Shown: positions 29,680-42,744, counted from the first letter of the stretch. The stretch is 64,000 nt of DNA from Cristatella mucedo (GCA_009760855.2 WPIO01000025.1:1907501-1971500); one strand, 5' to 3'. The notes: generated from the sequence alone by a model not told the origin. Made by a program: numbers and translations.

Positions 29680-32330
29680 AGACCCTACTTTTTCTAATTA
29701 AAATGGTATGCCTGAATTGCAACATGAAAAGCTTGGAACGATTGAATCTTGCAGTTGCAGCTGCCAAATACTCACCGATCCCATAATTTTTCTATGATTT
29801 AGTCACAAAGGATCTCAATCTCAGTTTTCATTAGCATTTTCGAGCAAATAATGGAAGTCCCAATATTGTGTAGATCTGCTCAAAAATTTAATTTTCGATA
29901 GACAAATATTCTTACAAAGTTTTTTTCTCAGCCGTTTTTACTACGTTCGCAAACATTTTTCCCTAATATTTTGACCTGTGCAATTTTTTGTGAGGACAAT
30001 GACTAGCTAGGTATAGCTCCTTTGAAAGCCTAAATTAGCAACCCAAAATAGATGCCAGTCAGAAATAAGTTCAAAGGTTGACTACCGTGTCTACGCGGAA
30101 ATTTTGAGCTGTAATAAGTTTCCGCAAATAGTACTATCAGTTGTCCTTATGAATGGCTCTATATATAAAGTAGGGAAAACTGCAACATGTTAGTCTATTC
30201 GCTGAGTCATCAGCAAATCTTACGTAAAATCTTTATTGCTTTGGTCACTGAGTGTTTTAGTTACCTCAACAAGTAACACATATTTCTGCCTCCCCCGTGA
30301 TCGCATCTTTTCTTAGAGCAGTAACTTATTTGTTCGCTTGGTTCACTTTTAATTATTTACTGAAAAAATAGTGTTTGCTGGGCCGGTCGTAAACTGTGGA
30401 CTGACTTTCTGGATTGCGACAAAAAAGCATAGCCCTTATGACTCTGGCAAGTCCTTTCAAGCAACTCGGTGCCACAACCACCATGTTATTTACATTTTAT
30501 AGATCGTTTAACTTTATTTATGTTGCCTGCGGCAAACCATTGTAGCTTATACGCTTGTATCAAACTTTAGTCATGATTTAACTGGCCTCTTGTAAACTCT
30601 CTATTGATTTACTGGTTATTAGTCTTAGTTGAGTGGTTCGAGTTAAAGATGGTAATGTATAAATATCTTACTGCAGCTTAGATATTAAGAATATTTTTAA
30701 ATCCAACATTGTATAGCTTGCAATGTAAGAAGATGATCAGTTTATCGACCTATTCAAACTCTCCTTTGGAATTTCTTTCACATTAGAAAATTTATCAACA
30801 AATATCGTGTGTAGCTAATTGAATGAAAAGTTTGCTTTGCACACCATATGTTAATGACTTTTCATTATTTATTTTCATTTTCAATGAGGACGTAAACTAG
30901 TGGGTCTAATTCGTGAGTACGTGCATGAACTGGTTCGATGCTTACTCAATACTATCGATGCATTAATAACCAATAAACTTACGATTTTAGGTTAGAGAAC
31001 AGTGTAATAACAGCAAACAGCTATTTGGAACTGATGGAAAAAGCTGAAAACTCTGCTAAGCACACAAAATGAATTGGGTGATGGTTTTGTGTAATATGCA
31101 ATCTACATCAGTTCCTACGCTTCAAGCATGTGGTGAATGCCTACTTAGGAGCTGTCGCTCATGTAAGTGAGCACACTTCCTAAAAATAAAAAACTATGTG
31201 ATCAATTGAAGGCTTCCCTTCAAGTTTCGCTATCACTAGAAAGCTAGTTGGATATAAATTCAATGGAAAAAGATATTTGAATAGCCTACAGTCATTTTGA
31301 GTGGTGGAGATCATAACCTTGCACGAAATGAAACGGAATACATATCATGTCTATTGATGCCTTAATGATTGTTTTGGAAACTTGTTATATCTTTACAGCA
31401 GAGGCTTTTCAATAGCACATCTTAAGACCACCAAAGTGAACAGTAACATCTTAAAATTTTTCACTTTCGCATATGGTGTATGTAATTTGTTATTATAGGT
31501 TGCACAATTGCAAATTAAAGGAAGGCTATTATAATTTCTCAGAAGCCTTTCTTTCATGGGACCATTGCAGTTGCTTAGAAATCTCGATGCCTAATGGTGT
31601 AAATCGTATTTACTGTGTGTTTTAATCCTTCAACAATCACGAGAAATAACTCATAGAGCCAATAGAAAAACTGGGTTACTCAGTCTGTCTTCTTCTTGCT
31701 CTGCTTTAGTCTAAAAAAGGTCCACGCCAAGTAGAGTACCTTAATCGTGAAAATAATTACCTAGCCTGGCAGTGACTGATGCGATTAAGAGTTTACTAAG
31801 TATTTATCTTGTGGTTCATGACACAAGAGCTACGGTCAGAAAATTAGCATATGTCATCGGGAGATGCAAAATTTGATTGGTGTACGAGAAGAGGATATAT
31901 TCAAACGTGCTGGCTTCGTTTTTTCAGATCAATCTTATGTAATAACTGTAACAATGGGTCGCCTTAATGATGCCCCAATAAAATTCCATCGCTATACAGG
32001 CAATTGTCAACTCTCTGCAAGAGAAGCAATAACCAAAGACCAGCTATATGCATGCTGTCAAGCATGCGAAAGAGCAAATGAGTGAACTGCTCAGGCCAGC
32101 ATCGTCAATCCAACTCCGGGCCAATATTTAACAAGACTTTTCGATAGTAACGTGCGCCGAATCGCTTGCCCACGAAAAACTCACACGAATAAAAACTAGT
32201 CAAGTTCAATGGGCCAATGAAAAAGCTGACTGGAAAGGGTGCCTCTTTAAGCTAGGTTTAAAAGATCCCATTTAATTGCAGATATATACCCTAGCCAAAA
32301 GCGAGCTCCAGATTCATTTGCATACCTCTT
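29680..32330. other. 2.6 kb without recognised features
   Basis: AT-rich, with no repeat family or exon recognised. A 73-codon plus-strand frame at 31864-32085 (RLNDAPIKFHRYTGNC) has no family I know. Confidence 0.45.
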
Positions 32331-32334
32331 GACA

Positions 32335-32640
32335 AACAGAATATTTCAAGTGAGTGCAAGAGACTGCTGAAATTAGCATATGCTGATGAGCAGCTTGTGA
32401 GAAAACAGCTCGGGGAGGGAGCGATAAAGTCGGCTGTGCAGGTTTGTGCAAGCAAGTGGAGTGATTAGTAAACCAGGCTGTGATTTTAAAGTTAACTCTA
32501 TTCTTGATAGGAGGCTAGTGAAACTCAGACAGAAGTGGGAGACGAATCAGTGACGCCGTGATTAAGTGTTTTGCTTTAGCAATCCTTGCGTGCAGCCATT
32601 CAGAAGAATGCTCAGTAGGGCTGCGTTTTGTAAGCCTTAA
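32335..32640 (-). mobile_element. L2-like C-terminal fragment (subfamily C), minus strand
   Basis: The reverse complement aligns by eye with 51450-51690 around TTCTTGATA-GGAG..AGTGAA-CTCA..AGAAGTG. Both correspond to the FKLL-LTFRSLH...ADLHWLPV region of subfamily A. Only this short segment can be identified. Confidence 0.4.
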
Positions 32641-33305
32641 CATAAGGGCACTTCCACGGACCTCATGCCGATATGGCCCGTGCAGGTAATGTGTATTGTA
32701 GTGGCACCAGTGTCTCCGGGCTGTGTTATCAGGTAAAGAAGCAAAAACACAGGGCTTCGTTCTAGCTGAGTTGTAAGTTCTCATCTCAAGCTAGGCTCAG
32801 GAATCCATCATCGTTTATTTGCAGCAGAATTCTACACGATCTGCAGAGTGCCTACTGCCCAAACTTATACACGATGCCATGCATCCTCACGAATCTCTGA
32901 TGAGCTACCTGTGAGCAGTGAGCTCCCTAGCCTTCATCCATGTCTAAAAAGCCTTTTTATTGGGTGATAAATTTCAAGCTTTTGCAGCAGATACGTTGGG
33001 TAGTAAGCTATTGCTCAGAAGTTTTCGACGCAACTTTACCTATAAGCTCTATGCTTATTGGCTCGAATTACGTAGGCTTACAGCATCCAATAGCCTAGCC
33101 CATTGGTGATTACTAGGTAAATCCTATATGTTGGGTGACCAAGAGAACTCATACGCCAATAGGGTTTCGGAAAAAATTAATTTCTTAAAAAGATTTGTTT
33201 ATTGTTTTCAACTTAAAAATTTTACTGTTGTTTTGACTTTTTCACTAATTTTATTCAGTGGCTTTTTTGCCGCTTTGCAATATATCTTCAATTGTAATTT
33301 TTAAA
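32641..33305. other. No recognised features
   Basis: Mixed-composition sequence with no supported gene or repeat. Confidence 0.45.
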
Positions 33306-33309
33306 TGGC

Positions 33310-34835
33310 TATATTTCTATTTCTTATAAAAATATTTCAAGAATACAAGTACATTGTGCGAATTTTTTGAGAGAAGTGATCTTAATTTTGTACGGACATT
33401 CGCACAGACTACAAAACTCTTAACATTCATTTGTGTATTTTTAATTAACGTAATGTTGTTGCAAAATTTCTGGAGACTTTCAGTGAGCTGACAACAGTTC
33501 CTGGATAGCTTGAATTCGGACATGAGCCATTTGAAACGGTCTTGCCTTCCGAATGGAACTTGTGATTGATCTTTTTGAACCAAAAATTTCATTTCTTTGC
33601 GAAGAGACAATTTCACACTGTCAGCATTTGACCTCTGTTTGACGACAGTTTCTACAACTTTGACTCCAAATAGAAATTCTCACGAAATTTCTGGCAAACT
33701 GTAGACTAGTTTTTGAATGGGAAACACGTGGATCTTTGTAACAGCACAAAAGGTTCCTGATCCCCTTTTGTAATCGCCTTTTAATCCCCATTTCAAATGT
33801 TCTGCAAGCTGTGTTTTAAGGTCATTATTCTGATTAAAGACCTTGCTGAACATGAATTATAAAATTTCGTCAGCAATCATCAACTTCGCTCCTTCATGAC
33901 TTTGATTTTCAACCGCAAGTTTTGCACATTCCATTACTTTCGTGAAACTTTTTGAGGGCATCAAAATCCAATATCCCAACAATTTTCAGAGCTTTGAATT
34001 TGGTTGGTGTCTCATGGATGGCGACGTCTGTCTTTACTTGTGACTCGAACGTTGTTAGGATTGAGTTTTTGTGTGTCTGCAAAGCAAAATGCAGTTCAAT
34101 CTTGCGTCCAAACTCAGCTTTTACTTTGGATTAAAAATCATTATTTCGAACAGTTAATTGTTTAATGAAATCTTATCAAATCACATCGCCATTGTTTTTA
34201 CAAAAGCGCTCAAATGGCATTCATTGATTGAACCATATCAAAGGAAATGCACGAATCAAATATGCGAACAATACCCGTATTGATCGCTGTTTTATTGTTG
34301 CTATCTTGTGTGTTGTCTACTGAGAATTGACGTATTCTTATGATCAACAGGCACGCTAAACTTCACTCCTCTCTTAAGTTTTTATTTCATTCCACAATCT
34401 TTTCGTTTCTCTTCTCTTTTCAGTCAGTATGCACCAGCTTCATCACATCTTCTTTGCTAGGTGAAAGTTTGAATCGGTTCCTTAGATTAATTGCCATATA
34501 TATTTGTTCTATTGAAAGCTCTAATTAATATTTCTTTAGAAGTGAAATCGGTAACGATCTCCTTTAGAGTTTTACATCACAGAAAAAAATGGCAATCATT
34601 TTAGTTTTCTTATTGTTCGCGGGTTATTTCTTGGATTTAATGAATCCCACAGGATTTTCAAAATCGATGCTATGTATTTTCATAATATTCTTCAACTTTG
34701 TCGCGGGGCTTTTGTAACATTTGATGATTTTACTGCATTGTCCACATTGACCTTCTAGCTCTTTTGTAATTGGATTCTTTCGCAGGGAAGCGTATTTCCA
34801 AGTTTCACACTTGGCTGAAAAGAACATCAATACTT
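33310..34835 (-). mobile_element. BED-finger DNA transposon remnant (hAT-like), minus strand
   Basis: The minus-strand frame at 34624-34830 encodes CETWKYASLRKNP, then GQCGQCSKIIKCY, then KIHSIDF. The aromatic residues before CxxC and the downstream His match a BED-type zinc finger, as found at the N-terminus of hAT transposases; one of the two usual His residues is not evident. Downstream minus-strand frames, including 99 codons at 33317-33616, are open in pieces with many Lys/Phe residues but show no conserved catalytic block. Terminal inverted repeats were not found. The hAT assignment is inference from the BED finger. Confidence 0.45.
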
Positions 34836-35320
34836 TTTTGAAGTCTCAAGATCAATTTAACTAATATATTACTTAATGTGTTTCGAAATTGCGCTTTAAT
34901 TTAAGTTTGTGATGAATTTGATAAAATTATTATAACAAATCGCAAACACATTAAACAAAATTTTAAAAATGTGTGACCTTTGCACGTTTCGTGTCTTAAA
35001 TGAAAGTTGGAAATTCAGTTATAAAATCATTTTTTTTATTTTCGTAAAAAAAAACAGTAAAACAGTTGGAAAAAACAGCTGCTTACTGTCACTATTAACT
35101 ATGTACCATAAACTATAAACAGTACAGCTAGGTCCCATAGTTTAACATCCTAGGCTTACTTTATTGCAAATATCTCCATACGAAGGTACTGTCTTTCTCA
35201 TATTTATCATTTAACCACGAGTATATGTACTCACTATTTTCCATCTACATAGCATTGCTACAATAAGGACTTTTTTAGACAGTAATGCAGCATGTTAATT
35301 GTTCCATGCATGTGTGAGGT
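34836..35320. other. AT-rich sequence without recognised features
   Basis: Low-complexity A/T runs. No gene or repeat is supported. Confidence 0.5.
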
Positions 35321-35324
35321 CCCG

Positions 35325-36010
35325 TTTCTCCACTACACTTTTGTATCTCAGTGCTTGCTATTCAACCGGCCTTTTCACTAGGGAAATTACGGTTTGTGCA
35401 AAACTCTGCACTTAGGCTTGCTTGTCGTGAGCCTGGCAGTTTCCTCATGACGCCACTTCTTACCGACCTGCAATAGCTCCCGGTGAAGCTGTATATCGAC
35501 TTCAAAGTTCTGTTACTCACTTTTACGTCTCTTCAATCTTAAGCTCCAGCCTACCTATCAGATCTATTCCCCCACCAGGCTAACCATCGTACCACTCGCA
35601 TTTTGCAATCTAATCGTTTACCCTTACTAGGTACAAATCTCAAATCATTTCGATACGTTGCCTTTATTTGCATGACCCCAAAGCCTGGAGCTCACTTTCG
35701 ACTTGAGTCACGACATTTTCTGACTTGACCACTTTAAAACGAAACTAAAAACGCACATATTTATCGCAGCATTTAGTGGGTTCAAGTAATTCGTCCTTTC
35801 CGTGCCTTTGTGTGCTTACATTGGCATGCTGCCACTAACTAAATTTGCATGCTGACCCTGTAAATGTAACCTTGAACGATGTTTTGCTTATTGTCATTGA
35901 GCATGCTACCACTAAACCAATCAATGTTACTTCCTTGGCAGTAAATGCAAAGTAACTAGAAAGATATTAAGTTCTCTGATGAGCGCTATGTCCAATTTAT
36001 TCTTCCAATA
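35325..36010 (+). mobile_element. L2 subfamily A copy, C-terminus and 3' end, plus strand
   Basis: It begins at the NSLLAG-x-PA-type segment, continues through LTDLQ-LPVKLYIDFKVLLL and YLSDLFPHQANHRTT, passes the TFKNETKNAHIF-type end, and closes with the conserved 3' UTR (GCATTTAGTGGGTTCAAGTA; TGAGCATGCTACCACTAAAC). The poly-ATT tail is degraded (TTATTCTTCCAATAATAAAT). It is 5' truncated. Confidence 0.75.
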
Positions 36011-36849
36011 ATAAATACCATGAATAAAGATACTGAGCTACGTGTATTGAAACCATGAAAGAAGGGCCGCCGAAAAACTCCAGATCTACTGTCATTAAAA
36101 ACATGGAAAATAACGCAACTGTGATCAGTGTTATTATCTTCAAATCCCTTATTTGACATCACCGTGCATAAAAAAACGCAATTTTTGGAAAGCTTATGGT
36201 ACTACAATTTCAAAGTTGCTGAATTAGCTAGCAATTGACTCCTCATATTTGATTTGCAAGGCGTCGCACCTTTAAACCCTATCCATCGTAATTTTTGTGG
36301 ATAAAAATAAATGAAGTAAGATATTACATCACAGATTATGTGATCGCCGTTCATAATTTGTTCAACGGTAGTGCAGCCCCAGCTTGAGCATGGAAGCTGA
36401 CGAAAAGTTGAGTTGAGAATATTTGAGGTACAAGATTAAGACTTGAATTTCAAGATAGGCTCACAAAAGTCATAAGCACTTGTAAGGTTGCCATGGTCTC
36501 CCTCATTTTTATCTCAGTAGTTTTAAAGTTAAAATACTTTTGGAGAGATAGAAACTCCGTGCCGATTGCCTATTCACCAGATGCCTCTTTGAAAGGCAAA
36601 ACTGAACAAACTTATGTACGTGAAGAAAGCAAGTCACTCAAATAGCCCTGAAGCTAGATCTGAAGGATTAATTACCCTCAGCAATGAAGCACATTGAGTT
36701 CAAGCACAAAAGTTGAGTATTTCGAGTTGCAAATATGACAGTCTAAGGCACGTTGCCTTCAGTCTCCTATTGGGGGTACCAAAACCTCAAAATATAGTGT
36801 TTGGCCCTGATGTAGTGTCGCGTTATACAAACCAGAAGCTACATGACTG
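36011..36849. other. No recognised features
   Basis: No supported gene or repeat between the L2 copy and the GC-rich R2-like element. Confidence 0.45.
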
Positions 36850-39800
36850 AATGCTAGCATCCCGAAGTGACCTACTTAGTTTAGAATACCTCTTGCAATG
36901 TGCCTTAGTTATGCAACAACTGATGGACTCCCGGCCATTATGCCCGTGGCTGCCTGGAACCTCCGAGGCACCACAGCAGAAAGGCTGCATGGGCTGCCAC
37001 TCCAAGCTTGGAGGACTTTCCACCCATGTTGCAGACGACGACCACTCTGCTGTGAACGCCTGCCCCTACGCCAGTTCTCATTTCTGAGGGCCAGACTTCA
37101 CAATCATCGATTCTACAGGTCCGCTTAGAGATTCATTCTCCACTGACACCGGATCTCGCTCAGCTGACCTCCTCGGTGATCACAGTGCTTGATCCGGCAG
37201 GGCCGTCCGGATCGTCGTATTCGTTCACATCGTCACTCGGCATTACTAACATGACTAGCCTCGTTTTTTTGTCGGGCTTTTTGGCGTGCCGCCGAGCTCA
37301 CCTCCACGGATTGGTGAAACACTATTTAAGCTTACCTCCGTGTTCTTCTTGGAATTGTCACGAGGCATGGAGCTTGGGCTCTATATTGACATGCCCTCTG
37401 GCCCGGAGGCCCCACTACCGGCCGCTGTGGATCGTCGCTCCCCTGGCGAGGCTCCCGAGACTTCCGCCGTCCCAGCCTGCCGGGGACCGACGCAGGCTGA
37501 GCAAATAAGGAGGGGAGAATACTCTGAAACCTGGAGGTGCTGCTTCCGGTTTAGTGCTGCACAACCAGTACTGCAGCCAATGCGGCTGAAGCAGGTTCGT
37601 CGTCGGCCTTCTTGCAGGTGGCAGCCGTCTCCACGAAATCAGCTGCTCAGAAAACCGGTATGAGCAAGAGAACCTAGTAGATCCCATGGCTTCTCCCGCC
37701 CCCTTTAAGGCACCGGTGCCACCCTCCACCTGTCTGCACCCCAGTCTTTACCCTTTACTTCCACCAACCGCCCTTACTATCATCAGAGCTTCAGCTAATT
37801 GCAAGCCATGTCTACTCACTTCACTCACCATCACAATTCCAAGCTTCTCATTGCATGCCCACTCTGCCCCCTGGGTGTGCTCGAGTGCTTCAGTCCGTAA
37901 CTCACACCTTCGCTGGACGCACAGCAGCTTGATAATCACAGCCACCATACTAGCCAGCATGACAGCTAGCATACCTCCCCCCACGTTTTGCTTGTCGTGC
38001 GACCCACTTTCCGGTCAGCTTCCGCCTTCCTCGATGTCACTAGTGGCAGCTGCACAGCCTGCTACACCAGCTGCGTCTCGGCTTTCCACTCCAGCGCCAC
38101 TTTCCTCTGCTCCTTCAGGGCAGCCACCTCTCCAGCGTGGAGGACGGGTCTTAGGATCCTGATCCAAAAGAAGGGCAACCCCAGCCTACCCGGTAACTCT
38201 CGACCAATCATTTTTCTGCCCACCTTTTACAGGCTGCTCTCGGCTGCTTGGCCACAAGACTGAGCAAGCTTGCTGTCGGCTGTAGGCTGCTGTCTCCCCA
38301 GCTGAGGGACTTCGTGCCGGGCTTCGAAGTCTGCCTCGCGCAGTCCTTCATAGTGGTGAGCTCATTTGACGAGGCTAGGGGTCGGCAAAGGGCCGGCATG
38401 GTCTACATGGCGTTCCTTGACCTGCAGGACGCCTTTGGCAGCACATGATGATGATCCTAGCCGATTAAACAGCCTCTTTTTGTATAGCGACAGAAGAGCC
38501 TTTACGGCTATCACCACCACTTGTAGTGGCGATAAAGAATCGCCCACCGCAGGAATCGAACTCACGACCTCAATGACGAGGTCGTGAAAGCAACCTCCTT
38601 ACCTAGTGTGCCATCACGGCTCACCGACACAGCACACCTCATGTCTCTCTTCCCCGAGTACTCCGGAACGACGGATAGACAAGAACGTCTGCTGATTCGT
38701 GGAGCTTCTCTACGCTCACTCGCTCCTGGAGTTGTGGGTATGCGACAAGTTGCTAACTGCATTCCCGACGACGACTGACTGGTGTCCGACAGTGCGACCT
38801 TCCTATGCCGATACTATTTGATTTGGAAATAGAGCCGGTCATCGGATTCTCAGGCAGTACCTTGTGGTCCACATTCCTGCTCGACGATACCATTCTGTTT
38901 GTCTGTGGCCAGGCAGCCGACTTGGCTGTGTTCTCGGGCACGTCCACTTGCCTGCAAGCACTAGTCTATGCTGCCGAGCAGGCCGTCCTGACTCAGGACG
39001 TTCGTTAAGGCTGGAAAAGTGCTGCTTGGCCGCCCACGGAGGTTCGGAGGTCGTGCATGCTTTATTTTCCTTTTACAACCGACAGATCCCGAGCTGCCGG
39101 AGCATGAGCCCGTGACCTACTTTGGAGTCCCCCAGGGTCTCAGGCGGCATTTGGACGAGATTAAGTGGGCCTGTTCATTCCTGAATAGGAACCTTCGCCT
39201 AAGGAAGGCAAACCTTTTCGCCTCCTTGGAACAAATCGCAGCTCTTTCACTGGACTTTCCTTCTGCCACCGCTCGATCACCTCGGTCGGGCGCTGCTGGT
39301 GCCCTAGGCTGTGCTGCTTCTGGCCGAGACGACCCATGCAGAGCTGTGCCGGTTCATGTGCGGCTTGAGCCCCACTTCAGATTGACACACTTCCTACTTG
39401 CAGCTCACTTAGCCGGAGGCCTTGGTCTGGCACGCTTCGTGACCGACTTGTCGATCCTCCGAGTCGCTCAGCCCTGCCACATGTTATGCTCCCTTACGTG
39501 TGCATGCCACGTGCCGCATGCCACAGCCTCGACCGGGCCACTGACAGTATGGACGGCATGCCTTCTTCTGATGAATAGCGCTCACAGTACCTGGGCCCAG
39601 CCGCACTTGACCCTGGAAACGTGGTCGGCCCGGCATCGCTGTGGGTGGATGCTTGACGTTGCCTTAAGTGTCTCTCCTGTCACATATCGCTGGCCGGCTT
39701 AGACGTCCTGGTGGTCTCAACTGACCCCGATGAGATGGAACACTCGTTCCTGCAGAAAGTTGCCATTTCAAATCTGTGCGAGTTCACCAGGTTGGTTGAA

Positions 39801-40640
39801 GGCCGGGTTTGGGTGGACGAGGCCGCTCAGGGCAGGGTCAGCAGTGGCCAGGCCACGGACAGGTGCGCGACCCTCGGCCACTTTCAGACCACGGGTCTCG
39901 GCTTGTTGTTCCGGGCGTGTCGGTTCGTTCACTTAGCCCGCCTGGACATGCTGCCGGTGGGCACTGCTAGGATCCGGTCATACCCCGTAACCGCCAATAA
40001 CAGTCGCTTTTGCAACACTAAGACTGAGACCGTCTGACACATCGTTGCCCTCTGCCAACCGATACTGCAAGAAATAACGGCTTGCCACAAGCTGGTTGTG
40101 GATAGCCTAAGCTGGACTTTCCGGCCACCAAAGTCTTCTGCTTCTCGGCAGTTTACACCTATCCACTTGTCGTTGGTACAGCTCTCAAGCTTGACCTGTT
40201 CATGGACAACAGCACCAACGTAGTCACAGTTATGATCATAGTCATAGTAACGGAGCCGTTTGAAGCCAGCAAGAGTATACCGGTGGTGATGGCTCGGGAA
40301 AAGGTTTATAAGTATGAGGCCATAGCCCGATCTTACCAAACCGCTGGCTACCGGTCGGCAGTGGTTAGGCACTTCGTGGTCGGTGCTCTGGGTCGCTGGT
40401 TGCTGGAAAATGAAGCATGCCCGATGGACCTCGGCATTTTGCGAAAGTAACGAGTGGCACTGCAACGGCTGTGTGTCTCGGACGCCATTCCTGGCTCGCA
40501 AGTCGTGTGGGGCCTCTTCCTGAACCGAGAGTCACCAGTAGCCCCCCACAGAGCCGGCAGGGCAGGGCTTTTCCAGCTAAGGTTAGCAACATGGTAAATA
40601 ATGAGGCTAGTAATTATCATCATCTAATGTGGCTAAACGA
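36850..40640 (+). mobile_element. R2/NeSL-type non-LTR retrotransposon relic (RLE class), GC-rich
   Basis: A GC-rich island whose plus-strand frames show the order of a restriction-like-endonuclease LINE. The RT entry is KKGNPSLPGNSRPIIFLPTF (38165). Motif A is FLDLQDAFGS (38413). A GVRQGCPLSPILF-like segment is reduced to QCDLPMPILFDLEIEPVI (38790). Motif C is changed to FLLDDTILFV (38875), and a thumb block reads TYFGVPQGLRRHLDE (39117). A CxxC/HC knuckle remnant is near 40005-40050, and FVVGALGRW is near 40372, in the C-terminal part where the endonuclease of this class lies. Frameshifts and stops are frequent, and a SINE at 38447-38627 splits RT motifs A and B. N-terminal DNA-binding fingers could not be confirmed in 36850-37900. 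Ends are approximate. Confidence 0.7.
38447..38627 (-). mobile_element. tRNA-derived SINE (family 1), inside the R2-like RT
   Basis: On the minus strand the element starts GGTGAGCCGTGATGGCACAC and has a TGGCACACTAGG A box. About 50 bases later comes a B-box region degraded in this copy (GAGTTCGATTCC; GGTTCGATTCC in the copy at 50655). A unique body (CGATAGCC/GATAGCCGTAAAGGCTC) follows, ending in GGCTGTTTAATCGGC plus ATCATCATCAT. The copy at 50655-50822 aligns along its whole length. It separates RT motif A from the rest of the R2-like element, so it inserted later. Confidence 0.8.
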
Positions 40641-40784
40641 TTTAAATCATTGCAGGTTGTTAAAGTCACGTAGAGGAGATCTTTGAACTTTTGATGAATG
40701 TGAACTGAAGGATCAATCGCCAAAATGTTTCAATTCAGTTCAAGAAACAGCAAGACAAAGCCAACCCAAGGAGCGGGTTTTGAG

Positions 40785-41000
40785 AGACATTACTAGGTAA
40801 GCAAAAGATATGCTAGGCTAGCATGTGCAAGGGACTAAAGTGGACTGTTACGCACAGAGAAGACTTTGAAGTCGATTTGATGCTTGAAAATGCCCCAGGC
40901 AAGCCTAGGCAGAAGTGTCATGATGTGGCAGAGGTGTGGCAGACGACGAACCAGATGATTTGGTGTTATTTTCTAGATTGGGACAGCATGACCGTCTTCT
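40785..41000 (-). mobile_element. L2-like C-terminal fragment, minus strand
   Basis: The reverse complement retains the spacing and scattered identity of the L2 segment that follows YLSDL (AAGTCGATTTGATGCTTGA, AGGCAGAAGTGTCATGATGT). It is short and highly diverged, and recognised only by comparison with 6530-6620 and 51600-51680. Confidence 0.35.
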
Positions 41001-42744
41001 TTATCTGAGAGCATCTCTTAAAACCCACCCTGACAGTTTGCATACCCTGAATGTAAACGTGCTTGGTATGTTGCACTAGCAGCCATGTTCACATTATTTG
41101 GAAATCAATCGCACAGAACTCGTAAAAAACGGTTCGAATTCAAAGGTTTGTAGATATTCTTTAGTGGGACACATTAAAGCTTCCCAATATAATGATACAC
41201 CCCGCAAGCTTCGGAAATAGCTTTATTGCCAGTCTCTATATCATTCTATCACTGAAGCATTTCTTTAGGAAGCTTGGTAACCTCCTAGGAAGGTTTGCCT
41301 GATTTACGGGTGGCAGAGCTAAGGGCTGATATTAGTGAAGAGTTGCTCAAAGTACCTCTGCAAGCCCACTACGGCCTCTTAGCAAGACTCATGGAAGCCT
41401 GTTGGCGCAGTAAGTTCATCATTTCTTATACCCATATCTGTAACCTCTGAAGCAAGAGGTTAAACTCATTCAAACATTCACTTGCTTGGTTGCAATGAAT
41501 ATCAAGATATCAAGATCAAGATCATAGATATCAAGAGCACATACATTACTTTCGGAAATAGTAAATAAATAATGTACGTTTAAGAAATAATACCTCAGTC
41601 TCAATTCAATTTATTTTTCTAAAGCAGATAGTCTTAAGTTGCAAGACCAGGGAATGGCAGCTTCCGGTGGTCAATTGATATATCTTCTCTCAGGAAGTAA
41701 ATACCAACCTATTCACTCTGCTAGCTAGACCAATTGACAGATGGCTGGCTCATGGTCTATCCCAGATCTGAATAAGTTAGGATATCCAGCCCATACCATG
41801 TCGGTGAGCCCATTGCACAAGTGTTGGGTCAGCGATTCGGGCAGGTAATCCTTCTTTTTGTTGCAGCTGACCCTCGAAATCTTTTAATAGCCATTGCCTT
41901 ATAAGCCAATTCGGAGTAATGACATTGTGGGAGACAGCAGAAACTGGCATGCTTTGTTGAAACGCTCCATGGTGCTCTGACAATGGACCCTGTACTGCTA
42001 CAGATTTAGGACTGCTATTCACATCAGAAGGTCAAAATTGCTGTCCTCTTACTGCAGTCTATCGTAAGCAGAATAAAAAATCAAAGCTTAACGTTCACGG
42101 TAATGGAGCATAAGCATCATCAAGAGGCCGTTTACTACTTTTCTAGTGCCTCTGCTTTTCAAGAGATTCTTATAATATCGAGCACAGCACCTACAGCTCA
42201 CCACTGGGACTTAGCAGTTGGCAAGTAGAACGTTAGTTGGCTGACAAAATGAATGAAGATGAAATCATCGATGTTATCAAATGGGAAACACGGTTTCATT
42301 TCAGTCTTCCGACACTTGAACTTTGATTGCCGCTTTAGCCAGAGAAAGAGATAAGCTGGAATTTCATTAGTGTAAATATTTAACATACTGCCTAAAAGAA
42401 GCTTCGTCTTAGTAGCTTTGTGTCCTTTCAGATTCAGTAAACACATACGTCTGGAAACTAGTCTAAAACTCTGCGATTTTTCCCAGTAGGCTTGCTAACG
42501 GCTTACTACTTAAGTAAGCAATGTCTAATACTGAAGGAGAGAGAAGCAAGTCATTTACATCTGGGTTAAATAGTAAGTGTTAATTTTAATGGTATTTAAT
42601 TAAGTAGAATGGTAGACCTGAATATAATATGAGCTCTACCTGCAATAGCCATATTTCCGTAAAATTGCCTGTTCCTCATACAGCTTCTCTTCATTCAATG
42701 CATTAGAAGTATTAATTTTTATCGTCTGCTTCAAACGTAAGAAA
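41001..42744. other. 1.7 kb without recognised features
   Basis: Contains a short ATCAAGAT-type local repetition at 41500-41540. No gene or repeat family is supported. Confidence 0.45.

Noticed and set aside
37415-37984. Open minus-strand frames in the GC-rich element
   Set aside because: GC-rich DNA has few stops; no domain or splice signal supports them.
39929-40501. 190-codon minus-strand frame
   Set aside because: It is antisense to the R2-like C-terminal region, whose plus-strand motifs are recognisable. The minus frame has none.
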